From contig CAMBDL010000014.1 in assembly GCA_945865365.1 (NCBI GenBank), positions 1 to 43,367 on the forward strand: a stretch of DNA of 43,367 nucleotides, read 5' to 3'. Position 1 is the stretch's first letter, and each line of letters starts with the position of its first letter. The notes beneath the pieces were generated by a model. The model did not search any database and was not told the DNA's origin. It saw nothing but the letters and a program-made list of their open reading frames with translations. Position numbers and translations under genes: made by a program. Source of the DNA: Streptomyces griseus (GTDB lineage: Bacteria > Actinomycetota > Actinomycetes > Nanopelagicales > Nanopelagicaceae). This document shows, in pieces, positions 1 to 8,425 of this stretch.

Positions 1-122
1 CAACACCAACACCAACACCAACACCAACACCAACACCAACACCAACACCAACACCAACACCAACACCAACACCAACACCAACACCAACACCAACACCAAC
101 ACCAACACCAACACCAACACCA
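1..122 (+). repeat. CAACAC hexanucleotide tandem repeat
   Basis: About 20 perfect copies of a 6-bp unit run from the window edge to base 122. In frame they encode alternating Thr and Pro. A change in copy number would alter linker length without shifting the frame. The array probably extends upstream of the window. Confidence 0.95.
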
Positions 123-785
123 ACTGCAGATCCAGCGAACTTTTTAATCGTTTCACCAATTGATCCGAAAGCTATAAGTAAATTATCGAAATTTAGAAGC
201 TGTGTAGGACACGATTATTCGCCAGGATTTAGTGCAAAAATCCAGAATGAAGCATTTGAAGGTCTTGAATCTGCTCGTTCGATGAAGCACTACGTTTTCC
301 TTAAGGCACCCTTTATTCCTTCAGGAAGTATCAGAGGATTTGCACCATTTGAAGGGACTATAGGAATTCAGACGGAACAATCTGGCAATGGAGCCCAAGT
401 ATTTGTCATGAACGACAGTGGTTGGACATTCGTGTTTTTCCACGGTGATCCTCTAGTGCAAAACGGCGACAAAGTGAGAGCAGGAACTCCAGTTATTTCT
501 TGGTGGTCTAAAGATCAAAGCTCATTTGCTGCCTCTACTGGTGGAACCGTTGTGAATAGCTCTGTAGATATTGCACTAATCGACTTCGCGGCTAATAAAT
601 TTGAATCACCATTCTTGCATTTCACTCCAGAGATTCTTTTACAGTGGAAGTCCTATGGTTTTGACAAAGATTTATTGATAATTAGTAAGACAGTACGTGA
701 CAGTAGCCCTTGTTCGGTCGGCCCTGACGGGGAGAGATTTTCGGGGCAGGCAGCATCCGATCAATATGTAGTGGCTGGTTCGTAA
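1..785 (+). CDS. Surface/secreted protein with Thr-Pro linker, 5' end outside window
   Basis: The reading frame is already open at base 3 and runs to a TAA at 783-785, so the N-terminus lies upstream of the window. The visible part starts with about 20 Thr-Pro dipeptides, followed by roughly 220 residues of globular sequence. The region around residues 'FFHGDPLVQNGDKVRAGTPV' has the Gly-Asp-x-Val-x-Ala-Gly turn typical of lipoyl-like and M23-peptidase-like beta folds, but I see no HxxxD or HxH zinc motif, so peptidase activity is not supported. An internal ATG at 282 is not needed as a start because the frame is open upstream. The gene faces a convergent gene (911-2488) that also carries a Thr-Pro linker. 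A Thr-Pro linker usually lifts a domain off the cell surface. Function unknown. Confidence 0.75.
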   Translation, partial: TPTPTPTPTPTPTPTPTPTPTPTPTPTPTPTPTPTPTPTPTADPANFLIVSPIDPKAISKLSKFRSCVGHDYSPGFSAKIQNEAFEGLESARSMKHYVFLKAPFIPSGSIRGFAPFEGTIGIQTEQSGNGAQVFVMNDSGWTFVFFHGDPLVQNGDKVRAGTPVISWWSKDQSSFAASTGGTVVNSSVDIALIDFAANKFESPFLHFTPEILLQWKSYGFDKDLLIISKTVRDSSPCSVGPDGERFSGQAASDQYVVAGS

Positions 786-803
786 GGTATTAATCTCAGT
801 GCC

Positions 804-861
804 GTTTGGACATAGAACTCGGGTTCACTTACATATGTGAGTGTTGAGGGACTCGAACCCC
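804..861 (-). repeat. Degenerate copy of tRNA-Lys 3' portion and trailer
   Basis: This 58-base stretch matches 2572-2629 at 52 of 58 positions, in the same orientation. The matching part covers the trailer, the acceptor 3' strand and the T-arm of the intact tRNA-Lys on the minus strand. The match stops inside the T-arm, where the copy runs into a small AACCCC-AATA-GGGGTT hairpin at 856-871. The acceptor strand is mutated, so this is not a working tRNA. Duplicated tRNA 3' ends are the usual scar of tRNA-targeted integration, although local segmental duplication is also possible. Confidence 0.75.
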
Positions 862-910
862 AATAGGGGTTATGTGCTCACAAGGTCCACGTATTGATGT
901 GCCCGATAGA

Positions 911-2488
911 TCATTTCCCAGAGTTTCTAGTTATCTTCACTTGATCGAAATCGCCGTGGGCCACCATTTCAATCTTTATCCCTTCGTAGGTGACCTCATC
1001 GCCCTGATGGAGTAAAAAATCCTGGGTTCTGCTGGCGTAACAAGAATAGCTCTCTATGGATCTGCCACTTGGCGAAATTGCCTTGAAGTATTCGTCTTGA
1101 TGACCAAGAGTGGAGTCATAGATGTATGCGAGGACACCATTTCTCTCAGTGTCGGTTGTGCATGCAAACTTCGTGACTCGCCTGGACTCCAACACTAAAG
1201 CCTTCGTAGCTGAGAGTGGAATAACCGCAAGTTTGATGCCTTGAGATTTGTTGTCGGTTAAAGGAACTAGGGTTACATCAACTTTGGAGAGGTTCTCTGC
1301 TGTCCGGCAATAGACACGATTTTCAGGCATCCATCCAATTACGAATCTCATCCATCCACTTAAATCACGTTCGCCTTCGGTGCTGCCTTGGATCAGATAT
1401 GAGTGCAAGGGCGTTGCAGTCGATCCTCCATACTTCGGAACTCCCAGTCCTCCCACGTAGTGATACATCCACCAAGACCAATAGTTGCGCCCAGAGTTTG
1501 GTTCCTCATTGAAAGTGCTTGGAATTGAGAAGAGATCTATTCGTGTGCCTTCGCCTGTGACGTAATTCCTGACAACATCAAAGCCAATATTTGATTTAAC
1601 TCCATATTCAATTATTGACTGTCCTGAGGGAAGTATAAAATGCACAGCTTGGATGCCAGTGAAGTCTATGAATTTATCTGACTCGGCAATCGCTCTCTGC
1701 CAGACACTGTGCTGCGCGGGGGATTTATTCCAATTATTGTCAGACTTTGGAATGGCGTAATCACGCGAGAGTCCGGGTAGACGTATCCAATCTTTATGAA
1801 CCATCCACTCAATCTTTAATTGACCTTCACTTGTGTTATCCGCCCAATCTGAAGCAAACTCCATTTCCTTCTGCACGCGTGCCATAAAGTTTGCTTCGCC
1901 AGGTAGATCAGAGAAATCAAGTGGAACTAGTGCCCATTTAACTACGCCTTTTCCTTTATACAAAGGAGTAGACGCTGGGAATCCGGACCTTGGTCCGTCG
2001 ACTCCAACGTTCTTTATTTTGCAGAGAGCTATGTCTTCACTTGGCAAACTTGGCGGGGAATAAACGACTGACGATCTTGTCTGCTTGATTCCCGGTGTTG
2101 GTGAAGGTGTTGGTGAAGGTGTTGGTGAAGGTGTTGGTGAAGGCGTTGGTGAAGGCGTTGGTGAAGGCGTTGGTGAAGGCGTTGGTGAAGGCGTTGGTGA
2201 AGGCGTTGGTGTTGGTGTTGGCGTTGGTGTTGGTGTTGGTGTTGGTGTTGGCGTTGGCGTTGGCGTTGGCGTTGGCGTGGCCTTCTTTACAACAACCCCT
2301 TTATCCCAAATCAATTTCTTTCCAGATTTAGTACATGTAAAAACCTTGTTTTGATAAGTGACTTTTTGCTTATGTATCTTGCAAGCAGATCCTGCAGTTA
2401 CTTTCTGGGCAGAGACTGCGACAACTGGAATAAGGGCAACGACAAGGGCAAGTAGTAAGCCATTGAAAAGGCTTCCCTTAATTCGCAT
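911..2488 (-). CDS. Secreted protein with TP/SPTP linker and M6-metalloprotease-like domain lacking HExxH
   Basis: The 525-residue product has a signal peptide (basic start, hydrophobic residues 8-27, Ala-x-Ala before Gln28). A small Cys-containing module follows at about 29-65 (GSAC...[12 protein letters not shown]), of a kind I associate with actinobacterial exported proteins. Next comes a linker of about 14 Thr-Pro units and nine Ser-Pro-Thr-Pro units, then a domain of about 390 residues. The start of that domain ([12 protein letters not shown], later [15 protein letters not shown]) resembles M6/immune-inhibitor-A-like secreted metalloproteases. At the expected zinc motif the sequence is [13 protein letters not shown]: the GxP tail is kept but HExxH is not, so a catalytically dead relative is likely. 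The family assignment is from memory. The gene runs toward the gene ending at 785. Confidence 0.75.
   Translation of the reverse strand: MRIKGSLFNGLLLALVVALIPVVAVSAQKVTAGSACKIHKQKVTYQNKVFTCTKSGKKLIWDKGVVVKKATPTPTPTPTPTPTPTPTPTPTPTPTPSPTPSPTPSPTPSPTPSPTPSPTPSPTPSPTPSPTPGIKQTRSSVVYSPPSLPSEDIALCKIKNVGVDGPRSGFPASTPLYKGKGVVKWALVPLDFSDLPGEANFMARVQKEMEFASDWADNTSEGQLKIEWMVHKDWIRLPGLSRDYAIPKSDNNWNKSPAQHSVWQRAIAESDKFIDFTGIQAVHFILPSGQSIIEYGVKSNIGFDVVRNYVTGEGTRIDLFSIPSTFNEEPNSGRNYWSWWMYHYVGGLGVPKYGGSTATPLHSYLIQGSTEGERDLSGWMRFVIGWMPENRVYCRTAENLSKVDVTLVPLTDNKSQGIKLAVIPLSATKALVLESRRVTKFACTTDTERNGVLAYIYDSTLGHQDEYFKAISPSGRSIESYSCYASRTQDFLLHQGDEVTYEGIKIEMVAHGDFDQVKITRNSGK
2095..2279 (-). repeat. Tandem repeat coding TP and SPTP linker
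   Basis: The array has two parts. At 2095-2206 a 12-bp unit (GGTGTTGGTGAA and one-base variants) occurs nine times and codes Ser-Pro-Thr-Pro on the minus strand. From there to 2279 a 6-bp unit codes Thr-Pro. Period-3 C/T changes within copies are synonymous. Like the array at 1-122 it keeps the frame for any copy number. Confidence 0.93.
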
Positions 2489-2605
2489 TCCAAAATGGTA
2501 ATGGGAAGATCAAACCAATTGGGAATATGAGCAGATATATCCACTACTCAAGGGTTTGATCTACATCCAAGGTTTGGACATAGAACTCGGATTCACTTAC
2601 GCAAG

Positions 2606-2678
2606 TGGGTGGTGAGGGACTCGAACCCCCGACCCGGTGATTAAGAGTCACCTGCTCTACCAACTGAGCTAACCACCC
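2606..2678 (-). tRNA. tRNA-Lys(CTT)
   Basis: On the minus strand the sequence folds as a full cloverleaf. The acceptor pairs GGGTGGT with ACCACCC, the discriminator is A, the D-arm starts TAGCTCAGTTGGTAGAGC, and the anticodon loop CTCTTAA gives CTT, which reads AAG. The T-arm contains GGTTCGAGTCC. CCA is not encoded. A small hairpin (CACTTGCGTAAGTG on this strand, about 2595-2608) follows in the trailer. Confidence 0.97.
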
Positions 2679-2773
2679 GAGGCACTCAGGCGCCAGAAAC
2701 GCTTGATTGCAGGGGGAAACCTATCAGCAAGTCGGGCCTTGCCGCACATAGGCAACACCGCCAAAATGGAGAC

Positions 2774-3780
<1,007 letters not shown>

Positions 3781-5043
3781 TTAGTACCGGTTTGAATTTC
3801 CGGTGATGTCATAAGCTGATTCTGCGTGATAAACCGTATCTAGTCCACCGATTTCATCATCGCGTGTAGCTCTAAATCCAATTGTTTTACTGATTGCTGT
3901 GGCAATAATCCAAGTTGCACAGAAGGAAAAGAGTGCAACGACCACGATAGCGATTAGTTGGCGCACCAACAGGTCAGTGCCGCCACCTGAGAACAGACCA
4001 TCTTTACCGGCTGAGTTCACACTCAACGTTGCAAGCAAACCGATTCCGATCATTCCAATGATGCCTGAGACACCATGTACGCCAACTACATCTAACGAGT
4101 CGTCATAGCCAAACTTGTATTTGCGAGAGACTGCATATGAGCCGGCAACACCTGCTAGTAAACCAAGCAGAAGTGCACCAAGAGGATTTACGAAACCGCA
4201 TGCAGGTGTAATTACTACCGCTCCTGCAATGGCACCTGACGCAACACCGAGGGTAGTAGCTTTGCCATCACGGCGTTTTTCAAAAAGCACCCATGACATC
4301 GATGCCGCAGCAGATGCAATTTGAGTATTGATCATTGCAGTGGCCGCTAATGAACCGGCCGATAAAGCACTTCCGGCGTTAAAACCAAACCATCCAAACC
4401 ACAACATTCCAGCACCAAGTAATACCAACGGCATATTGTGCGGACGCATTGGGTCGCGTCTGAAACCATCACGTTTACCTAAAACTAAAGCAAGGGCAAG
4501 AGCTGCAGCACCTGAGTTAATTTCAACGACGGTGCCGCCAGCAAAATCGAGGGCACCTAATGTATCGACGATCCAACCACCGGTGCCGCCTTGAGCTGCA
4601 AAAGCCCAATGTGCAACTGGGATATAGACCAAGGTAATCCAGACGGCAACGAATAAAACCCATGATCCATACTTTGCGCGATCAGCGATTGCACCTGAAA
4701 GAAGTGCGACCGTAATAATGGCAAAAGTGAGTTGGAACATGGCAAAAGCCAACATAGGAATCTGGTGTCCTTCAGGACCAACAACTTGATCAAGTGTTTT
4801 AGCTAAACCTAGATTTTCAAAGCCACCGATTAATCCACCATGGGATTTTCCAAAAGTGAGTGAGTAGCCATAGAGCACCCAAATAATCGTGGTGACTCCC
4901 ATCGCGCCAAAGGACATCATCATCATGTTCAATACGCTCTTAGTTCGAACCATTCCGCCGTAAAAGATTGCAAGACCCGGGGTCATGAAAAGAACGAGTG
5001 CTGCACTTGCAAGCACCCATGCTGTATCTCCGCTGTTGATCAC
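3781..5043 (-). CDS. amtB: Ammonium transporter AmtB with Glu at first twin-His position
   Basis: The 420-residue protein fits the Amt/Mep/Rh channel family, with about 11 membrane segments. Family blocks are visible: FYGGMVRTKSVLNM near 28-40, DFAGGTVVEINSG near 167-178, FGWFGFNAGSAL near 216-227 and VVGVHGVSGI near 319-328. The second pore His is present (His323). The residue matching E. coli AmtB His168 is Glu174, read directly as GAA. The start is GTG with GGGAG six bases upstream on the minus strand. There is no cleavable signal of the E. coli type. It is cotranscribed with glnK, whose product blocks the pore when nitrogen is sufficient. I see no clear regulator site upstream. Confidence 0.96.
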   Translation of the reverse strand: MINSGDTAWVLASAALVLFMTPGLAIFYGGMVRTKSVLNMMMMSFGAMGVTTIIWVLYGYSLTFGKSHGGLIGGFENLGLAKTLDQVVGPEGHQIPMLAFAMFQLTFAIITVALLSGAIADRAKYGSWVLFVAVWITLVYIPVAHWAFAAQGGTGGWIVDTLGALDFAGGTVVEINSGAAALALALVLGKRDGFRRDPMRPHNMPLVLLGAGMLWFGWFGFNAGSALSAGSLAATAMINTQIASAAASMSWVLFEKRRDGKATTLGVASGAIAGAVVITPACGFVNPLGALLLGLLAGVAGSYAVSRKYKFGYDDSLDVVGVHGVSGIIGMIGIGLLATLSVNSAGKDGLFSGGGTDLLVRQLIAIVVVALFSFCATWIIATAISKTIGFRATRDDEIGGLDTVYHAESAYDITGNSNRY

Positions 5044-5069
5044 TTAGCTCTCCCTAAGTCCATGCCTAA

Positions 5070-5555
5070 TTAATGCCTTGCCTTGAAACGCTCACGTGAG
5101 CGTTCGATCTCTAATAGGGCTTCACTGTGATTAACCCAGTTGCCACCTGAAACGCTTTTGCCTGGCTCTAAGGCTTTATAGACTTCAAAGAAGTGTTGAA
5201 TTTCTGAGAGTTCAAACTTTGGAACATCCTCTAAATCCTGGAAAGATGATTTACGAATATCTCCGGCTGCAACGCACAGCAATTTGTCATCTCCGCCAGC
5301 TTCATCGGTCATATTAAACATTCCAATTGCACGGCAAGAAACTACACAGCCAGGAAATGTTGGTTCATCCAACATCACCAGTGCATCAAGTGGATCGCCA
5401 TCGAGTGAGAGAGTGTTCTTAACAAAGCCATAGTCATATGGATAGCGTGTAGATGTGAAAAGCATTCGATCCAGGCGGATTTCACCGGTTAAGTGATCGA
5501 CCTCGTATTTGTTGCGGCTGCCGGCAGGGATTTCAATAATGACATCAAAGATCAT
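5070..5555 (-). CDS. ppa: Inorganic pyrophosphatase (family I)
   Basis: It hydrolyses pyrophosphate to phosphate in the cytoplasm, pulling polymerisation and activation reactions forward. The 161-residue product starts [19 protein letters not shown] and carries the metal-binding signature DGDPLD at 52-57. The open frame continues upstream to 5636, but that would run through tRNA-His; the ATG at 5555 gives the normal family N-terminus and is preferred. The gene follows tRNA-His by 36 bases on the same strand and precedes amtB by 26 bases, so some readthrough is likely. Confidence 0.96.
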   Translation of the reverse strand: MIFDVIIEIPAGSRNKYEVDHLTGEIRLDRMLFTSTRYPYDYGFVKNTLSLDGDPLDALVMLDEPTFPGCVVSCRAIGMFNMTDEAGGDDKLLCVAAGDIRKSSFQDLEDVPKFELSEIQHFFEVYKALEPGKSVSGGNWVNHSEALLEIERSRERFKARH

Positions 5556-5591
5556 TAACGCCGACTTTCTATTAGGTCGTACATATAAAAC

Positions 5592-5668
5592 TGGGGTGAA
5601 CGACGGGGCTCGAACCCGCGACATCCCGGACCACAACCGGGTGCTCTACCAGCTGAGCTACGTCCACC
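5592..5668 (-). tRNA. tRNA-His(GTG)
   Basis: On the minus strand the anticodon loop TTGTGGT between CCGG/CCGG stems gives GTG. The acceptor pairs GTGGACG with CGTTCAC. The discriminator is C, a G (-1) is encoded at 5668 opposite it, and CCA is encoded at 5592-5594. C73 and G-1 are the identity features of tRNA-His. It sits between orn and ppa, both on the same strand. Confidence 0.97.
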
Positions 5669-5692
5669 ATGAGTGACACAGTCTACCTTCTA

Positions 5693-6250
5693 CTAAGGCT
5701 GCCCCGGAACGAATACTGCGCTGCGGTAGTAGGCCAACTCTGCGATTGAATCCTTAATATCGCCCAGTGCGCGGTGATTGCCGGTTTTAGCCGGGGCATT
5801 GAAGTAGGCCTTGGGATACCAGCGGCGCGCTAACTCTTTAATCGATGAGACATCAATAGTTCGGTAGTGAAGAAAATCGTTGAGCACTTTCATATCGCGT
5901 GCAATAAATGAACGGTCCACTGACACCGAGTTTCCAGCAAGTGGAGATTTTCCAGGTTGTATACCGCACTCCAATAGATAGGCAATCACCTTGAGTTCGG
6001 CTTCAACAAGTGAAATCCCCTTGGGAATCTCGGTGATGAGGCCCGAAGTTGTGTGCATCGCTGTGACAAACTCATTCATGCCGGCAAGATCATCAGCGCT
6101 CGCCTTGATTACAACATCGACTCCATCACCGATCACCTTTAACTCGCAGTCGGTGACAAGGACGGCGATTTCGACCAGCACATCCTTTTCAAGGGACAGT
6201 CCAGTCATCTCGCAGTCGATCCAGATCAGGTTCGGTTGTTCATTGGCCAT
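5693..6250 (-). CDS. orn: Oligoribonuclease (DEDDh 3'-5' exonuclease)
   Basis: The 185-residue product degrades 2-5 nt RNA and pGpG to mononucleotides. Visible motifs are LIWIDCEMTGL (Asp12, Glu14), a central SVDRSFIARDM block, and NHRALGDIKDSI with the His and final Asp of the DEDDh set. Length matches E. coli Orn (about 180). The ATG lies two bases from the discriminator of tRNA-Arg, so there is no room for a separate leader. The only AGG upstream is inside the tRNA acceptor stem. A later start would remove the first catalytic strand, so 6250 is preferred. Confidence 0.95.
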   Translation of the reverse strand: MANEQPNLIWIDCEMTGLSLEKDVLVEIAVLVTDCELKVIGDGVDVVIKASADDLAGMNEFVTAMHTTSGLITEIPKGISLVEAELKVIAYLLECGIQPGKSPLAGNSVSVDRSFIARDMKVLNDFLHYRTIDVSSIKELARRWYPKAYFNAPAKTGNHRALGDIKDSIAELAYYRSAVFVPGQP

Positions 6251-6258
6251 GCGCGCCT
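6248..6258 (-). promoter_or_regulatory. orn start region overlapping tRNA-Arg acceptor stem
   Basis: The only Shine-Dalgarno-like AGG for orn (6256-6258) is part of the tRNA-Arg acceptor 3' strand, five bases before the ATG. In the folded tRNA this AGG is base-paired. Cleavage at the tRNA 3' end would leave an mRNA starting at or within about two bases of the AUG. Translation therefore uses either the unprocessed transcript or a leaderless message. Confidence 0.6.
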
Positions 6259-6325
6259 GGCAGGAATCGAACCTGCGACAACCCGCTTAGAAGGCGGGTG
6301 CTCTATCCGACTGAGCTACAGGCGC
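6252..6325 (-). tRNA. tRNA-Arg(TCT)
   Basis: On the minus strand the anticodon loop CTTCTAA between CCCGC and GCGGG gives TCT, reading AGA/AGG. The acceptor pairs GCGCCTG with CAGGCGC, the discriminator is G, the D-arm is TAGCTCAGTCGGATAGAGC and the T-loop is TTCGATT. CCA is not encoded. The orn start codon follows almost immediately. Confidence 0.97.
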
Positions 6326-6381
6326 CTGTAGGGGGTCGTGGATGCTAAGTCTACCGATACATAACGGTAAGGTTTCATCCC

Positions 6382-8049
6382 ATGGCTGAGTTCATTTATA
6401 CGATGAAGAAGGCGCGTAAAGCGCATGGTGACAAAGTAATTCTCGATGACGTCACCATCATGTTTTACCCTGGGGCAAAGATCGGCGTGGTCGGCCCTAA
6501 CGGAGCGGGTAAGTCCACCGTCCTTCAAATTATGGCCGGTCTGCAGCAGCCATCTAACGGCGAGGCCTATTTAACTCCCGGCTACACCGTGGGTATTTTG
6601 CTGCAGGAGCCAGTTTTAGATGAGACCAAGAACGTTATCGATAACGTTAAAGAGGGCGTGGCCGAAACCGTTGCGATGCTCGATCGCTTCAATGCAATTA
6701 GTGAAGAGCTCGGTAATCCCGATGCCGACTACGACAAGTTATTAGCTGAGATGGGCAATCTGCAAGAGAAGTTAGATCATCGCAATGCATGGGAGCTAGA
6801 TTCGCAGTTAGAACAAGCCATGGATGCTCTGCGTTGCCCGCCACCTGATGCCGATGTTTCGGTGTTATCTGGTGGAGAAAAACGCCGCGTTGCTTTGTGT
6901 AAACTGCTTTTGCAGGCTCCTGATTTATTACTTCTCGATGAGCCAACTAACCACCTTGATGCCGAATCTGTTTTATGGTTAGAACAACATTTAAATAAGT
7001 ATCACGGCGCAGTTGTTGCGATTACGCACGATAGATATTTCTTGGACAACGTGGCCCAGTGGATTCTAGAGCTCGACCGAGGTCGTGCTTATCCATATGA
7101 AGGAAACTACACAACATATTTGGAAACTAAATCGGCACGTTTAAAGATTGAAGGACAAAAAGATGCCAAGCGCGCAAAGCGTTTAACTGAAGAGCTCGAG
7201 TGGGTTCGCCAAAATGCTAAAGGGCGCCAAGTTAAATCTAAAGCCCGTCTTGCGCGTTATGAAGAGATGGCGGCTGAAGCCGACAAGATGCGCAAGTTAG
7301 ACTTTGAAGAGATTCAAATTCCACCTGGGCCACGTCTTGGAAATGTTGTTATTGAAGTTGAAAACTTAAGCAAGGGCTTCGGCGATCGAGTATTAATCGA
7401 CGATCTCTCCTTCACTCTTCCACGCAATGGAATCGTTGGAATTATTGGGCCTAACGGCGCTGGTAAGACAACGCTCTTTAAAACCATTATGGGAATGGAA
7501 ACTCCCGATTCAGGAAAGGTTAAAATCGGTGAGACGGTCAAGATTTCCTACGTCGATCAGTCTCGTGGAGGCATTGATCCTAAGAAAACTCTGTGGGAAG
7601 TCGTCTCTGATGGTCTTGATTTCATTAAGGTCGGAATGGTTGAAATGCCATCGCGCGCATATGTCTCGTGCTTTGGCTTCAAAGGCCCAGATCAGCAAAA
7701 GCCAGCGGGAATTTTATCTGGCGGTGAACGTAACCGTTTAAACTTAGCGTTGACGCTCAAGCAAGGTGGCAACTTATTACTTCTCGATGAGCCAACGAAC
7801 GATCTAGATGTTGAAACCCTTGGCTCACTCGAAAATGCGCTACTTGAGTTCCCAGGATGCGCCGTTGTTATCTCCCACGATCGTTGGTTCCTTGACCGTG
7901 TAGCGACACATATTTTGGCCTATGAAGGTGATTCAAAGTGGTTCTGGTTTGAAGGAAACTTCGAAAGTTATGAAGAGAATAAGATCCAACGTTTAGGTGC
8001 CGATGCAGCTCGTCCGCACCGTGTTACCTACAGAAAGTTGACGCGCTAA
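6382..8049 (+). CDS. ettA: Energy-dependent translational throttle protein EttA (ABC-F)
   Basis: This cytoplasmic ABC-F ATPase binds the ribosomal E site and gates entry into elongation according to ATP/ADP ratio. At 555 residues it equals E. coli EttA. It has two ABC domains: the first Walker A GPNGAGKST at 38-46 with LSGGEKRRVAL and LLLLDEPTNHLD after it, and the second with GPNGAGKTT, LSGGERNRLNLAL and LLLLDEPTNDLD. Between them lies the basic linker (QKDAKRAKRLTEELEWVRQN region) typical of the family. No membrane segments are present. It opens the plus-strand run that continues to glbO; its stop overlaps the next start (TAATG). A TACCG/CGGTA inverted repeat at 6352-6369 lies in the divergent spacer with tRNA-Arg, meaning unknown. 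Confidence 0.97.
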   Translation: MAEFIYTMKKARKAHGDKVILDDVTIMFYPGAKIGVVGPNGAGKSTVLQIMAGLQQPSNGEAYLTPGYTVGILLQEPVLDETKNVIDNVKEGVAETVAMLDRFNAISEELGNPDADYDKLLAEMGNLQEKLDHRNAWELDSQLEQAMDALRCPPPDADVSVLSGGEKRRVALCKLLLQAPDLLLLDEPTNHLDAESVLWLEQHLNKYHGAVVAITHDRYFLDNVAQWILELDRGRAYPYEGNYTTYLETKSARLKIEGQKDAKRAKRLTEELEWVRQNAKGRQVKSKARLARYEEMAAEADKMRKLDFEEIQIPPGPRLGNVVIEVENLSKGFGDRVLIDDLSFTLPRNGIVGIIGPNGAGKTTLFKTIMGMETPDSGKVKIGETVKISYVDQSRGGIDPKKTLWEVVSDGLDFIKVGMVEMPSRAYVSCFGFKGPDQQKPAGILSGGERNRLNLALTLKQGGNLLLLDEPTNDLDVETLGSLENALLEFPGCAVVISHDRWFLDRVATHILAYEGDSKWFWFEGNFESYEENKIQRLGADAARPHRVTYRKLTR

Positions 8050-8423
8050 TGAAGTTTACAAATAAGCAGTATGTCCGCTGGGATGATTTAGATGCCATGG
8101 GTCATGTTAATAATGCTAAATATTTAACGTATGCCCAAGAAGCACGTTTTGCAATGCTGGGTAGTTTTAATATGGTCGTTGCCCGTGCTGAAGTTGATTT
8201 TAAAGCCCCAATCAGCGAAGGTAATATCTTTGTAGATGTTAGTTGTTGGGTTGAGTCGATTGGCACCTCCTCATTTGTGATGGTGTATGAAATATCAAAA
8301 GTTGGAACCCTTGTAGCCCGTGTGAAGACTGTGCAAGTCATAGTCACTGAAGACACAAAGAGTTCACGACCACTCTCTGATGCCCAACGCGAAGTTCTTA
8401 ACAAGTTTTTAGTGGCGGAGTAA
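8049..8423 (+). CDS. Acyl-CoA thioesterase, hotdog fold (4HBT type)
   Basis: The 124-residue protein matches short YbgC/FadM-like thioesterases: an N-terminal VRWDDLDAMGHVNNAKYLTYAQEARF motif region with the catalytic Asp before the MGHVNN helix, followed by beta strands ending in VQVIVTEDTKSSRPLS. These enzymes hydrolyse acyl-CoA thioesters; the substrate cannot be told from sequence. The start overlaps the ettA stop by one base, and a thioesterase next to ettA is also found in other Actinobacteria (recalled from M. tuberculosis). It is probably translated by coupling, as no strong separate ribosome site is visible. Confidence 0.9.
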   Translation: MKFTNKQYVRWDDLDAMGHVNNAKYLTYAQEARFAMLGSFNMVVARAEVDFKAPISEGNIFVDVSCWVESIGTSSFVMVYEISKVGTLVARVKTVQVIVTEDTKSSRPLSDAQREVLNKFLVAE

Positions 8424-8425
8424 GA

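Noticed and set aside
2085-2354. Long Val-Gly or Leu-Val open frames opposite the tandem repeat
   Set aside because: They are the antisense reading of the TP/SPTP repeat; low-complexity repeats stay open in several frames and there is no sign of coding outside the array.
2525-2545. GATATATCC shared with the palindrome at 43226
   Set aside because: Only nine bases match and only one half of the palindrome is kept; likely chance in AT-rich DNA.
5556-5636. Upstream extension of the pyrophosphatase frame
   Set aside because: It would read through tRNA-His and adds residues not seen in the family.
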